A DNA stretch of 64,000 nt, from the NCBI RefSeq assembly GCF_905147365.1, contig NC_056408.1, positions 6,510,001-6,574,000 of the forward strand. Reading direction: 5' to 3'. This document shows, one piece after another, positions 23,224 through 34,572 of the stretch; position 1 is the first letter of the stretch, and each line of letters begins with the position of its first letter. The translations under genes were made by a program, and so were the position numbers. The DNA comes from Aricia agestis. Its lineage: Eukaryota; Arthropoda; Insecta; Lepidoptera; Lycaenidae. The notes under the pieces were generated by a model. It saw only the letters and a program-made list of their open reading frames with translations, was not told the origin of the DNA and did not search any database.

Positions 23224-23331
23224 TAACTCGATAACGGCTGATTGAACCGATTTTGCTAATTGTAGTCTTAAAATAATCCTTGAAGTCCAGAGAAGGTGTT
23301 TAAGTGACACGAAGTTCACCGGGACAGCTAG
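23224..23331 (+). mobile_element. Helitron-like element D, 3' part
   Basis: Contains AACGGCTGATTGAACCGATT, GAAGTCCAGAGAAGG, and ends GTTCACCGGGACAGCTAG followed by T. The 5' end is not defined. A reverse copy of the 3' end lies at 60958. Confidence 0.65.
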
Positions 23332-24736
23332 TCAACTAAAGAAAACATTTATGATTTTTTTCTGATAGATAAATGCGCCATTACTCAAATACGTATATAA
23401 TTCGCCAAAATAATTTCAAATTCGTCACAAAACAGCGTATAATCTCTATACTTTGTCCCTCATTATTTTTCTGATCCATGAGGGGGATAAAATTTACTCC
23501 AAAATCCAGCATCCTGATGCTCAATTTTATCTGTATGACATTGAAAAAGCTGTTTTTCCCTAGGGGTATGAGGGATTCGCTTTTAGTCCCGATATGCACC
23601 AATTAGTGGTAAAATAAAATACAGCGGAACCACGTTACTTTGGGGACCAGTCCCTTGGTCCCAGGTGGTTTATAATGATGTATCTTTGCTTAGAGGGTTG
23701 TTAGTTTCACTTGCATATGGCTTGTTAAATCAATAGTGTACAGGTTTATTGCATTATCGTTAGACTTTTAATAATATTTTATTAATGGAGGGTACCAAAT
23801 TTAGGGTCAATGTTTGGAATTATATTTTTTGTATCTATTTTGTGATTGTATGCAAAGTATCTCCGGCAAGCGTCGGAGCGTTATTTTACTGATATATAAT
23901 CAAATGTTTTAATGCTATCTATTTTGAAGAACTCGAAGAAATTAATATAAAATAATTTTGCGTTTGTAATGATAGAACCTAGAACTCCTTTATAGTTAGG
24001 TTTCGCGATAGACGTTCTATAGAAAACGATTCTACTTTTATCAAGTTTAATAGAATATCTGCCAGCTCTTCTGATCCCCACAAAATATGAATTTAGTGTG
24101 ATACCGAATAACCAAAAAATATGTTATCCAGTTCTATAATTAATTACTACCACCAACCCGGCATTTGATATAAGGTGTAAATGGACACACAGACAGATCA
24201 CATTTCACGGTGGTACTTAAGTAAATAAATCTCGAATCTCTCATTAATCTTTTCAATTTATTGGATCAGTAGTAATATATTTGAGCGAGGGCGGTGGATG
24301 TATTTATTGCTTAGATAAAAAGAAACTTAACAAATTTTCCTCTATGAGACTTTTATCAAGGGTATTTATATCGAGACATTAATGTTTGTTAATCTGATTT
24401 ATAACCACTTCATTGGCCTCGCAACCTGGGCTTCCGTAAAATATATTATGTATCGCCAACCAACAAATAAGTAAATAAATTTTAAGAAATGCTTTTATTT
24501 TTATTTCAAATGTTTTTCTTGTTTTTTATTTAATTACACCTTTTAAGAAGTTTTGTTACGATTTGGTTTTGGCCTACGTAAAGCCAAACTCCCTAACTCT
24601 TATTCGGTACAGTATCTAATAGGGTACATTTTTTATAACATCTATCGTTTGTTTATCATTCCGCTATAAAAAATGTTTCTTCTTCTTTCCTAGGAATTCA
24701 AGTATCTTCAAATTCTACCAAACCAAGTATATCGGC
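23332..24736. other. AT-rich spacer
   Basis: No supported exon or repeat ends. Confidence 0.4.
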
Positions 24737-24739
24737 TAA

Positions 24740-25659
24740 AGGAGTGAGCACACTGAGACGGGCGGTGCCGGGGCACATCGCAAAAATCCGCCTCCATACA
24801 GTTTGTATGGAAACGGATGCGCGTATCGCTCACTGTGCCGGGGCGCATCGGCGCGGATTTTTGCTCGCCGGATTTCCGTCAATACGACACGGCCTGACAA
24901 GTCCCGCTGCGCCCCGGCAACAGTGTGCTATAGCAAGCGGCGAATGTGAATTGCGATGCGTTACAGCCCGGCAAGCCTCGCCACGCCCCGCCGCGCCGTC
25001 AGCAGTGATGCCAGATTGGGAGAAATCTCCCCAAATGTAGGTTTTTTTTAGGTGATGGGGACAGTTGGGGGATTGTTGGAAGAAAAAATCTGGAAACAGC
25101 CAGCGAAATCTTAGTACCTAATAGAGTTCCGGTTTTTTTGTTCTTTGGTTGTGGTCATGACCGGAACCATAAAAATGATCAATCTGAAGCTCGCGAAGAT
25201 GCTGATTCTGTAAATATGGCTGCTATTGCAGAATAGTGAGCATTCATCGTATCCATTTGTTAATTTCCCGTTAATAATGAATAAAAAAATATATTTTATG
25301 ACTTGTGGGGAGATTTCGGGGAACACTTGAGGTGAAACCGTGATGGCCGTCTAGCAACACTGGCCGTCGGGCAGAGCGTAGGTGTCAACAGTGTGTACGT
25401 AGTACAGATCTATAACGAAAGCTCTTCATCGGAGTTATCCATTGTGGCAAGATACAGGATACTAGACAGCACACTGATGACTGAACTCAAAATCCGTCAA
25501 TGAGTTGCGCGCCGACCCGGTGGCACGCTCCGCCACAGTGAGCGTTAAAATCCGTCAATGCGATGCGACCCTACCCGGCAATAGTGTGCTACAACGCATT
25601 TTGCGCTGCGCTGCGCCCCGACCCGCCCCGGCACGCGCCGACAAAGTGTGCGCGAACCT
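24740..25659. mobile_element. GC-rich Harbinger-like MITE split by a hAT-like MITE
   Basis: Degenerate inverted ends AGGAGTGAGCACACTGAGAC and GTGTGCGCGAACCT, flanked by TAA at 24737-24739 and 25660-25662. The interior is very GC-rich with repeated words CACAGTGAGCG, CGGCAACAGTGTGCT and AAAATCCGTCAATG. The frame at 24744-25040 lies wholly within it and is not a gene. Confidence 0.65.
25003..25362. mobile_element. hAT-like MITE (family 3), 360 bp, nested
   Basis: Ends CAGTGATGCCAGATTGG and CCGTCTAGCAACACTG are inverted matches. Flanks GCCGTCAG (24995-25002) and GCCGTCGG (25363-25370) are an 8-bp duplication with one difference. Inner GAAATCTCCCC / GGGGAGATTTC words mirror each other. It splits the surrounding GC-rich element. 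Confidence 0.7.
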
Positions 25660-25715
25660 TAAAGCGTAAAGAAAGATGACACATACTCACTTTCGCGTTT
25701 ATATTAGTACTAGAA

Positions 25716-25915
25716 CTAGAGCAACTCCGTTGCGCCAAAATTCCTTAATCGCGCGGGAACCGTGCATTTTTCCGGGATGAAAAGTATCCTATGCCCTTTC
25801 CTGGGACTCAAAGTATTTCCATTACAAATAACAACAAAATTGGTTAAGCAGTTTGGGCGTGAAGAGGTAACGGACAGACAGACAGACACTTTCGCATTTA
25901 TTATATTAGTATGGA
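25716..25915 (-). mobile_element. Helitron-like element B
   Basis: Minus-strand 5' TCCATACTAATATAATAAAT with a (TGTC)n tract, 3' end GGAGTTGCTCTAG. Just beyond, 25688-25713 is the end of a second copy (CACTTTCGCGTTTATATTAGTA), so two copies abut head to tail. Confidence 0.7.
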
Positions 25916-26326
25916 TAGAATAATTAGTATGATTAGACCTTCATGCAAATAGCATCATTAGGTGTGAGTACGTGCTCACTGCTCAGGTATTCCTTTGTCA
26001 CGGGTGTGTTTATTAGATGGAATTAATTATTAATTAGCTAATGTTGACACAATCATCATCACATACAACGCTCCCAAAGTGATAATGCGCACTGAAATTT
26101 TCGTAATTTTTCGGCAACGGTCGTATTTCCCGAGCGTCGGATGACGTCGCTGCAAAGCGCTGTTTTAAAACTTAAATGAACGTGGCGAGAGTGGGAACTA
26201 GCGCTGTTTTCATACAAAAAAGTCATTTTTGACAGTTCTTCTTTACCAGTAGCGCCCATTGACATATTCATTTAAAGCCTTGGTGCACTATATATGTTCA
26301 GATCGTAATTTTCCATCTTTTTAGAA
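25916..26326. other. Spacer with a dispersed repeat
   Basis: GGGAACTAGCGCTGTTTTCA then TTGACAGTTCTTCTTTACCA at 26190-26260 recurs at 31043-31105 (AACTAACGCTGTCATCA, TTGACAGTTCTCCTTTACCA), so it is a dispersed repeat of unknown class. No gene is supported. Confidence 0.45.
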
Positions 26327-26480
26327 AAAGATGGCCCCGTGCGAGTTTCTTACGCCGGTTCTTCTCGCCGGGTTAGTTCCCGAACCGGTGGTAGGCACCG
26401 TAGTATCGACGTTCAGAAATATCTTTTTAAAAAAATTACTCTGAATAAAAAATATTTTGATTTGATTTGATTTGATTTTG
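26327..26480 (+). mobile_element. Retroposon 3' end with (TTTGA)n tail
   Basis: GAGTTTCTTACGCCGGTTCT, TCTCGCCGGGTTAG, CCCGAACCGGTGGTAGGCAC, then a tail of four TTTGA units. A reverse copy lies at 46391-46541. It is a 5'-truncated non-LTR-type tail; the coding part is absent. Confidence 0.65.
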
Positions 26481-26536
26481 AACTTTAAGAAATACACCGC
26501 TTTGCGGCGACGTAGAGCGCCAGACGTTGCTTGGAC

Positions 26537-26550
26537 GTTACCATGGTAAC
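26537..26550. promoter_or_regulatory. Perfect palindromic RFX X-box
   Basis: GTTACCATGGTAAC matches the RFX consensus GTNRCC(N0-3)RGYAAC in both half-sites. It is the centre of a 20-bp perfect palindrome (26534-26553). The surrounding 26480-26830 is richer in GC than the flanks and free of recognisable transposon ends. In animals RFX sites mark cilia-related promoters; the target gene here is unknown. Confidence 0.5.
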
Positions 26551-26914
26551 GTCACTGGCCAAGTCGCGATGGCTTCCCGGTGAGTTAAAGCTTGTGTTAT
26601 TGGTTAAAGCACTTATTGACGGACTGGCGACAGCGGACAGCCACCGGCTATAATAACGAAGATTTGCATGCACATTATTAAATAATGAACTCAGTGTAAC
26701 ACACAAATTAAATACTAGCCAAAAAATTGACGCGTGACTTTCGTGGAATTCCCGAGAATTCTCCGGTGCTGTCCGGTGGAATCCGTGGGGCTAATTGGCG
26801 CGGACGAGTCAAGTAAAAGATACCTGACTATTAGAGATTAAGCGGTGGGATGTCCTCATGACGCTTCAATTCCGTTTCATTCCGCACCGGTCTAAATTGA
26901 GCCTAAGTGTCTAA

Positions 26915-27013
26915 ACACACTAGGCCGAAGTTCCGCGGCGGAAATTCCGCATGATTACGTCAGCAATGACAAACGCATACAATATAACGCGACGGAGTTT
27001 CGGCCTAGTGTGT
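26915..27013. mobile_element. Short MITE, 99 bp
   Basis: Exact 15-bp inverted ends ACACACTAGGCCGAA. The interior has TTCCGCGGCGGAAATTCCGC. The target duplication is not clear. Confidence 0.7.
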
Positions 27014-27353
27014 CATCGGTAATTTAAAATACATTGCAGGCGGAATCATGTCATCTTGTAGATAGAATAGCTTTGAATCGTCCTTAATATTTTATTATCT
27101 CACTCTCCATTTACCTTCTTGTCCAAACTCTACCAAATTATAATATATAAACAAAGCCTACAACTTCTAGATTTTATTACCAGCTAACTTATATAACATT
27201 CTTTCCTAAAGTTTAAAGTGTCATTTGAAAGCAGTGTGTTTCTAACCCTTTACTTGAATCAATGTAGAAAATCTTCAAAAATTTATACTATAAATTTTAC
27301 TCATACCGAGAAGAAAGAAGAATGTTTAAGAGGACAAATCATATTATATTATA

Positions 27354-27622
27354 CTAGCTGTCCCGACAAACGTTTCTTTGCCATATAAAGTATTTCACCC
27401 GTATTATTTTATTGAAGTGACTAACAATGGTCGCCGTTAGTCTCGAGTTGTAATAATTTACTATCATTTATTCAACAAATGCACTTATCAATATAAAAAG
27501 TACCCAGTAGCCGATTCTCAGACCCACTAAATATGCATATAAAATTTGCTTAAAATCAGTAAAGCCGTTTCGGAGGAGTACGCGGCCTAACATTGTGATA
27601 CGAGAATTTTATATATATAAGA
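27354..27622 (-). mobile_element. Helitron-like element C
   Basis: Minus-strand 5' TCTTATATATATAAAATTCT after an A, 3' end GTTTGTCGGGACAGCTAG before T. A plus-strand copy of similar layout lies at 49373-49682, sharing the ACTCGAGACTAACGGCGACC block. Confidence 0.8.
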
Positions 27623-29189
27623 TATTCTGAAGTTTGCTGTAAGTCTGTAACGTAAAACTGAAATCGAAGTATCGTCGCGTTCCGTCTGACGTTACTGCAC
27701 TCGGGGGAAATTCGCTGACACCCCAACAAACGTGCACCTTTAGTTTTGATGAAAAGATCTACACGTGTCTCTTTATTGACTCAGTAGGTGGATTCTATTA
27801 AAAATACAGGAAATTATATTATATAGATAAGGTTTCTGATAGGTACTGTCAATTCAGCTACATTATGATATTCGTATCGAATTGCTAACAAACATCAAGC
27901 ACGTTTGGTTTGCTGAAAAATTTATTATGATATCAGGAGAATCGATTTTTATGTTATTATTGTGAAATTAATACGATTTTCTTAAATACCATAAAAATAC
28001 CCTACTACAAAAATTAAAATATTACTTCAAGCCATAAATAACACAAAATAAAAGCTTATTTTTAAAATTCATTTAAAAACTTCCCAAAACAAAAGGCACG
28101 TGCTTTTTCAGCTTTGTAAAAGCCCGTGTAAGCTTATTCTGTACAAAGATATAAAGCTCGCTCGGACAGCAGATTTAGTAATGTAGTATGTCCAGCACAA
28201 AACGAATTGTTGTCCGGAGCCAACTAAATTATTTATGGTCATTTTGGCTACGACAAACGTATTAAGTTATTATGAATTAATGGATGTATGTAATTAATAA
28301 TGGACAGTCGGGGAAATTCTTGGTTAACATAGTTGGTAAGTGCCAGTTAATGGGTACATAGACAACATGCATTCAATTTAAAATTTTAACTGCGATGCTA
28401 AAAATAAAAATGTTTAAAATTTTACACAACACGTCGCTATCTGGCATTTACGAACCTTTCATTTTGATTTCCATCTTCGCTTTCCAAATGATGTGATTTT
28501 CCTGAGTACCCACCACCTTGCTTCGCTGTTTAAAAATTATTATCAAATGCAAGTATTTCAAAGTAAGTACGTACTTTTTAATATTATGTATGTTGATGAT
28601 ACAAAGTAACGTTAACAATAATTAATTATCCGTGTGATTGTACTTAAAATGATCCTTCGAGATTCTCGAAGCTACCAACTTATTTCTGAGCCAATAAAAA
28701 ATAAGTTTAATGCTACTGATAGCATAAATCAAAGAGACAACAGAATAAAAATATTACAAACGAGTTCGAACTCATAAAATAATTCAATCGATTCAAGATA
28801 ACAAATGCTCATAAAAATATATTAAATATTGAAAATACCTTTGTATTCGTTTAAATACGGTGACCACGTTTGTACATTATCTGAGACCTAAGTAATAAAT
28901 TCCATTTGTACAGTTGTCATGTTATTTTTCTTTCCAAACTTTTGGTTATCTCCACGGGAGCTAACATGATTTCATATATTTTCCGACGGCCAATTACCTA
29001 CATATGGAAAGCGATTGCTTTCTATTTTGTTCATCTTCGTACTTTTATTATATTTGAATGATTGGATCTCAGATATTATGCCCTAAAATATTTGCTGAGC
29101 GCCCTAATTTAACCCTGTTTTAATTTGATCGCTGTAAACTCACACAAAATTGACAATAGTCAAATGTCTGCAATGTATTATGCTTATTG
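27623..29189. other. AT-rich spacer
   Basis: Nothing supported; no repeat ends recognised. Confidence 0.4.
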
Positions 29190-29207
29190 TATAATCATAA
29201 TTATAAC

Positions 29208-29540
29208 GCCTCCGTGGTCTGGTGGTACAGAGCGTGGCTCTTGACTCGGAGGTCGTGGGTTCGATTCCCGCGTTGGAAACATGTTATTTCCAAGTTTGGT
29301 TAGGACAATGCAGGCTGATCACCTGATTGTCTGACAAGTAAGATGAGCCATGCGTCGGATGGGCATGTAAAACTCTCATAACCCAGTCGGTCGTCCGTCC
29401 CACTGGGTTATGAGAGTAAAAGGAATAGAGAGTGCTCTTGTGTACTGCGCACACACTTGGGCACTATAAAATTACTCCTGCGTAGCTGGCCTGGTTTCAA
29501 TGAAACCGGCCACCATCACCGAAACCGGTGTGGGAGCTAT
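29208..29540 (+). mobile_element. tRNA-derived SINE, copy 1
   Basis: The head resembles a tRNA: box A TGGTCTGGTGG (one base off the copy 2 version) and box B GGTTCGATTCC. The body has TTATTTCCAAGTTTGGTTAG, CTGATCACCTGATTGTCTGA and TACTGCGCACACACTTGGGC. The duplication TATAATCATAATT flanks it at 29190-29202 and 29541-29553. Compared with copy 2 the middle is replaced by a hairpin-forming segment (29372-29417). It is not a functional tRNA gene. Confidence 0.9.
29372..29417. repeat. Hairpin inside SINE copy 1, 16-bp exact arms
   Basis: ACTCTCATAACCCAGT (29372-29387) and ACTGGGTTATGAGAGT (29402-29417) are exact inverses. Only the right arm has a counterpart in copy 2, so the left arm is a new inverted copy of it, probably made by template switching. 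Confidence 0.8.
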
Positions 29541-29553
29541 TATAATCATAATT

Positions 29554-30889
29554 CATAATGTTTATGCTAATAAACGTTTTCCGTTACTATAACAGACATA
29601 AAATATGTAAAGCAGATAAATAAATCTTTAAAGTGACTTTTTTATTCTCGTCTTAACTTTTCCAATATGCGAATTCTATAATAAGGCAATAGACATCGAT
29701 TCTCATACGTAATAGCCACGTCGGTCTCAATTCAATCTGGCAAGTGGTAGTATTCACTGCATGTGGCTCATCGGATAAGTGAATTATATGAGTTCCGACC
29801 AAACGGTGCGCGATTTGAATATTTTTGTTGAAATCACATTTTCATTTTTGTAAAAATTCCTTTGCTTTTGTTCACTCCGGCCTTTATTCAACATAATGTA
29901 TGCTGATGTCATTGTATTGTTAATTTGTATTGTAAATATTGTTTTTGTTATAATAAAATATAAATATTTTATTTGATATTCAAATATTTTTGTGCTTTCA
30001 ATAAAATTGTGTAGCCGTATAAATAACTACCTACTACCCTTATAATTTTGCTATCTAAAATATATTATGAATGGGATAGTTAAATTAGGACTTCAAATAT
30101 GTAGGAACACGGTAAAATATTATTGTAGGAATAACCCATGTTGCTAGCTCAAATATTTACCAGGGTACACTGTGTGCATAGTAGTATAATGAAGGAATTC
30201 ATTCTTAACAAACAGTGAGGAAGTAATTCAACATTTTTGTACAAAACCCACACAGAGCCTTAAATTTATTGGCATACTCCATTTTCACCCCCAACTTTAT
30301 GTTTGGAATGTTTCAGAGGGAACGACTATAGTGTTTATACCGCGTTGGCTGGTTATTACAGGTTCGACGCCTGGCTCGGGCCTGGGGATGAATTCTAGGA
30401 AGGCAATTTCCTCTTTATGACGTCACGGGCCACGGCGTCAGGGTAGCCATAATTTCAGAAAAAATGGGACAAGTTTTACTATACGAGATGGGGAATTTGT
30501 GAAGAAGTTAGAGTAAGGGTTCTTGGAAACTATTGTAAGTAACAGATTTTTTGTCTCTAGTATATAACAAAAGAGTTCTATTTTAGTATTAGGTTATTTA
30601 AATCCTAAGAAGTTTTACAAAAGTTTGACAATATAAAACACTTTGCATAAAAAAGCAATACGATGACTCAGTGTGATTGCTACAATAAAAAGCGAAAAGT
30701 TTTAAGAATAAAAATATTTTCTAACATTAAAAAAAAACTTTTATAAAGCCTTGATATTAAAAATAACGGCCTCTTGTGGGCTTATATTTTTTGTTCTAAA
30801 GCTTTAGAAAAATTTTCGTCACTTTCTTAATATTTTCTTTTAGAGATAAGGCATGATTACGGAGTTTAAAGTTTAACACTTAGGTTGGG
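29554..30889. other. AT-rich spacer
   Basis: Nothing supported. Confidence 0.4.
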
Positions 30890-30892
30890 TTG

Positions 30893-31147
30893 CACCAACT
30901 AACTTTAACTATAACTGTAACTTTAACTACAATGCAAAATGTCAAATCTTTGGTTAAAGTCGAAAATGGACGCCATTAAGACGCCATATTTAACCATAAC
31001 CATAGAGCTCGACAAGGTTTTAAATGCACGTGGTGAAAAAAGGAACTAACGCTGTCATCATACAAAAACGCTACTTTTGACAGTTCTCCTTTACCAGCAG
31101 CGCCCCTTTTATATTAACTTTAACCACGCCTCTGGTGCAACCCAACC
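30893..31147. mobile_element. PIF/Harbinger-like MITE, TTA-flanked, 255 bp
   Basis: Inverted ends GGTTGGGTTGCACCA and TGGTGCAACCCAACC, with GTTAAAGTTA words inside both. TTA occurs at 30890-30892 and 31148-31150. The interior includes the dispersed GACAGTTCTCCTTTACCA segment also seen near 26230. Confidence 0.85.
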
Positions 31148-32221
31148 TTAAAGTATTAGCAGCTATGTTATTGCCCAAAAAAATCTTTAAGGTAAAAATT
31201 GTTTAATATAAAATTTCAAGATTATACGCTTTCATTTCAAGGAATAAGTTAATATGAAATAATTACAGATATCAAAATTAAAAATTCGAATTTACAGATG
31301 TTATAAAATATTTCATCAGAGAGAACAGAGTTTTTACATAAAAAAGTACAATTTAAAGTCGTTTTCCCGCCTTGCTATGGGGTCGCACCGCCCCAGTATT
31401 CGACTTTTACGTCTTTCTCTCAAAATTGCCATGAACCGTGGTTCTTAGACGCCTGTGATGAAATTACAAAGCCAATTTGTAAAGTGTTTCCTCAAAAACG
31501 TTAAAAATGTAAAGTTCTTTTATTCAGCGAATAAAATATTCCTATTCTTTATTGTTTCATGGAAATACTTTGGCCTTTGGGACTACAAATTTTATTTTGT
31601 AATTTATTATTAGAATGTACGGATTTTTTACATTAAGTTTAAGTTTGATTTAATTTATTCAAGTTATGATTATTTTCGTTTAATTTGAATATCATAACTT
31701 CTTTGCGCTCAAAAAACTATTACGTATTACGTATTTTCTCTTAACACCTTTAATTTACCTCTGTATTTACTGAATTCAAACTTATAGTGATCAAAACAAA
31801 CTATATAGCTATAGGCATACTAAAAACTTATATGACAATACGGGAGTATTTCTGTCTTTTGGTACCTCTTCTTGAACCCATTTTGATGAAATTTAAAATA
31901 CTCTGAGTCCCGAGAAACGAAATAGTTTTCAACGCAGCGAACTTCACCGTTCTGCGGTATTTCATCTCGCGTAGTCGTGGAAAACAGTAATAATATAGCC
32001 AATATTAGTAATACATATTGGGTAATAAACGTGCAAACAAGGTTTTATCACGTGATAAACACGCGGTCACCTCCGCATCATAACCTCAAGTTATTTGTTT
32101 TCATATTCTCCCCCAGCCAGGTGGTTATGGCGGTAGACGGTGCACGTTTCATTATAAGGAGTTATAGTTCTTTAAATATTAATGAAAAATCATACTTAAT
32201 GAGGTCTGACTATGTTTCTTA
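31148..32221. other. AT-rich spacer
   Basis: Only a 16-bp perfect palindrome TTTATCACGTGATAAA (32043-32058), with a CACGTG E-box at its centre, stands out. No gene is supported. Confidence 0.4.
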
Positions 32222-32223
32222 TA

Positions 32224-32327
32224 CAGTGTGTTTGTGTAAACACCGTTATGTTCTCATAGAAAAGTTGTTCATTTTGATGGGCTCATTTGATGGTTTCAAG
32301 GATAACGGTGTTTACACAAACACATTG
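32224..32327. mobile_element. Tc1/mariner-type MITE, TA-flanked, 104 bp
   Basis: Ends CAGTGTGTTTGTGTAAACAC and GTGTTTACACAAACACATTG continue to 26-bp arms with one mismatch. TA lies at 32222-32223 and 32328-32329. Confidence 0.85.
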
Positions 32328-32439
32328 TAGTAGAGAGTAGTCCAGTCGCTCATCCAACAAAATCTCGTTTAGTAATTAGTAACAGTGCAGTTTTTTGTGT
32401 ATAGCATGAATGGCGATAAAAATTAGTTGCGAAATGAGT

Positions 32440-32978
32440 CATCCTATGAACATGTCGTCATGACGCAAAATTCGTTTATCCCGGGTCCTTTCCCGTGACT
32501 CAAAGTATCTCCTTACCAAATTTTATCAAAATCTGTTCTACGGTTTGAGCGTTAAGAGGCAACAGACAACCAGAGACGCACTTTAGCATTTGTAATAATT
32601 AGGCCCGATTCGACCAAACTTGAAGTTACAGGAGTATAACAGCTATCATGAGAAATAATTTTACTCCTTTAATTTACTCTAGGATATTATCGTTTGAATT
32701 TTACCAAGTTACTTAAAGAGTATGAAATAAAATGTCAATTATAGTTCACAATGACACCGACCATGACAGTTGACACCCTGTTGTGCAACTATTCTCATTT
32801 TAATATTTACTCCACCAAAATAGCCCGTGTAAATATTTACTCCCGTGTAATTACCTTACTCTTGGATTAGAAGTTGGAAAAACGCAAAACCAGCTTACTC
32901 TTAGATTAGGAGACAGTTATACTCGAGTAAAATTTTACTCCAGTTTGGTCGAATCCGCCCTTAGTATATTAGTATGGA
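32440..32978 (-). mobile_element. Helitron-like element B split by a Harbinger-like MITE
   Basis: The 3' portion (32440-32601) and the 5' end (AATCCATACTAATATAC on the minus strand, ending at 32978) flank the MITE at 32602-32960. Joining across the MITE gives the normal element order, so the MITE is younger. Confidence 0.75.
32602..32960. mobile_element. PIF/Harbinger-like MITE, 359 bp, nested
   Basis: Inverted ends GGCCCGATTCGACCAAACTT and CAGTTTGGTCGAATCCGCCC. TTA lies at 32599-32601 and 32961-32963. The interior is AT-rich with repeated TTTACTC words. Confidence 0.85.
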
Positions 32979-33478
32979 TTTAGGTACTAAGACTAAAGGC
33001 TATCACCATCCCCTAGCATTACATGGAAATGGACTTGAAGTAATTCTCTTCCGCATCCTCGCCCTACACTATAAAATATTTTCCGCAATATAATTTTTCC
33101 ATCGTATTGGTGAAATTTCAAAACTATTCGAGCATCAAGCGTCGAGCGCAGGTGCGGAAACTGAAAGTAATATAACAACAGCGACGGAATAAATAAGAAT
33201 GGCTCCGGAAATATTTAAATGTGCATTTCAAACTTTATAGTTTCAGGGATTCAATTTTTAACCCTTGATGCAAATATTGTTGTATGTCTGTGTATGGCGT
33301 TAGCTTCCAAAGAGATGAGCTTTTGTATTTATTTTGGTTCAATTCATCAAAGGTAAAAAATAACTAGCTGCCGAGTAAGTTTTTGTGTTCGGCTAACAAC
33401 ATAATAATTTAACATACTTAGCCTAGTTTGAAAAAAATCGGCTTCATTATGTTAACAGGACACTAATGGTCTTTCTAC

Positions 33479-33580
33479 AAAAGATTTAAACACCTGTTGA
33501 ACAGTTGATTAGAGAAAAATTCAGTATAAAATGGTCTCAAAACAACTGTTCAACAGATGTTTAGTTTTTTGTGGTAAGAC
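33479..33580. mobile_element. Short MITE, about 102 bp
   Basis: AAACACCTGTTGAACAGTTG and CAACTGTTCAACAGATGTTT are inverse copies, with weaker matching GGTCTTTCTACAAAA / TTTTTGTGGTAAGAC outer ends. The boundaries are approximate. Confidence 0.6.
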
Positions 33581-33669
33581 AGTTAGATTTTACAAAATGT
33601 AGAGCACCATATTATATTGAAAAGTGTGATTTACTTTCCACATAATATTTTGTAGTCTAGTCTAGTAAC

Positions 33670-34000
33670 GCTTCCGTGGTCTAGTGGTATAGAGCGCGGC
33701 TCTTGACTCGTCGACTCTGTCGTGGGTTCGATTCCCGCGTTGGAAACATGTTATTTCCAAGTTTGGTTAGGACAATGCAGGCTGATCACCTGATTGTCTA
33801 ACAAGTAAGATGATCCATGCGTCGGATGGGCATGTAAAAAGTCGGTCCTGCGCCTGATCTCTCGCCGGTCGTGTCGGTCTTCCGTCCCACTGGGCTATGA
33901 GAGTAAAGGAATAGAGAGTGCTCTTGTGTACTGCGCACATACTTGGGCACCATAAAATTCTGGTTCAATTATTATTATTTCTGGTTTCAATTATTATTAT
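33670..34000 (+). mobile_element. tRNA-derived SINE, copy 2
   Basis: Box A TGGTCTAGTGG fits TRGYNNANNGG exactly and box B is GGTTCGATTCC. The 12-bp duplication TAGTCTAGTAAC flanks it at 33658-33669 and 34001-34012. The tail is a run of AATTATTATT units. The tRNA-like head has about five extra bases before GTCGTGGG compared with copy 1. Confidence 0.92.
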
Positions 34001-34012
34001 TAGTCTAGTAAC

Positions 34013-34385
34013 TATTAGTTTATGGACTTATGATATCTAAATAAGACTATCCTACACAACATCAAAAGGCCTCAACAAAACTTCCTAAGTCAACAACTTT
34101 AGAAGCAACAATCGAGCGCCGTAGATATGATGTGAAAAACACCATAAAAAAGTTTGGAGGCTGTATAAACAAGTGATTGACCTACATTCCCGGGGAAAAC
34201 AACCACGTCAGCTGTACTCTGATCCTGCCTACAGCGCATTTTGGATTTCTATTTCATAGAGAGAGGGCTCATCTGGTTTTCTGTAAAGTATAGCGAAAAA
34301 GTAACTTTTTTGCTATCGTCACGTTTTTATATTATTGCTACTTGAAGTTGCTTTATTTTATGTAGAAATCCAATGTCAAAATGAT
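34013..34385. other. Spacer
   Basis: Nothing supported. Confidence 0.35.
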
Positions 34386-34388
34386 TTA

Positions 34389-34572
34389 GCCCGGCCGCCA
34401 TTGTCCGAAATTTCTGATCAGAAACAGTTGAACGTCCGCACTGTCTCTTACATTTTGTACTGAGCCGAGTGAGCTCGAACTCGCCGGAAGGATATTTCGG
34501 ATAGTGTGCGGGGTGGCGGTCCGGCGAAATTCAACTGTTTCTGATCAGAATTCGGACAATGTGCGGCCGGGC
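34389..34572. mobile_element. MITE, 184 bp
   Basis: Ends GCCCGGCCGC and GCGGCCGGGC with long inner arms (CTGATCAGAAACAGTTGAA and inverse). TA lies immediately on each side. A GC-rich centre carries GAGCCGAGTGAGCTCG. Confidence 0.8.

Noticed and set aside
24744..25040. 98-codon plus-strand gene
   Set aside because: Lies wholly inside a GC-rich transposon and crosses into the nested MITE.
29208..29280. tRNA gene
   Set aside because: It has tRNA-type boxes A and B but continues into a SINE body, has a target duplication and recurs at 33670. The acceptor stem does not close.
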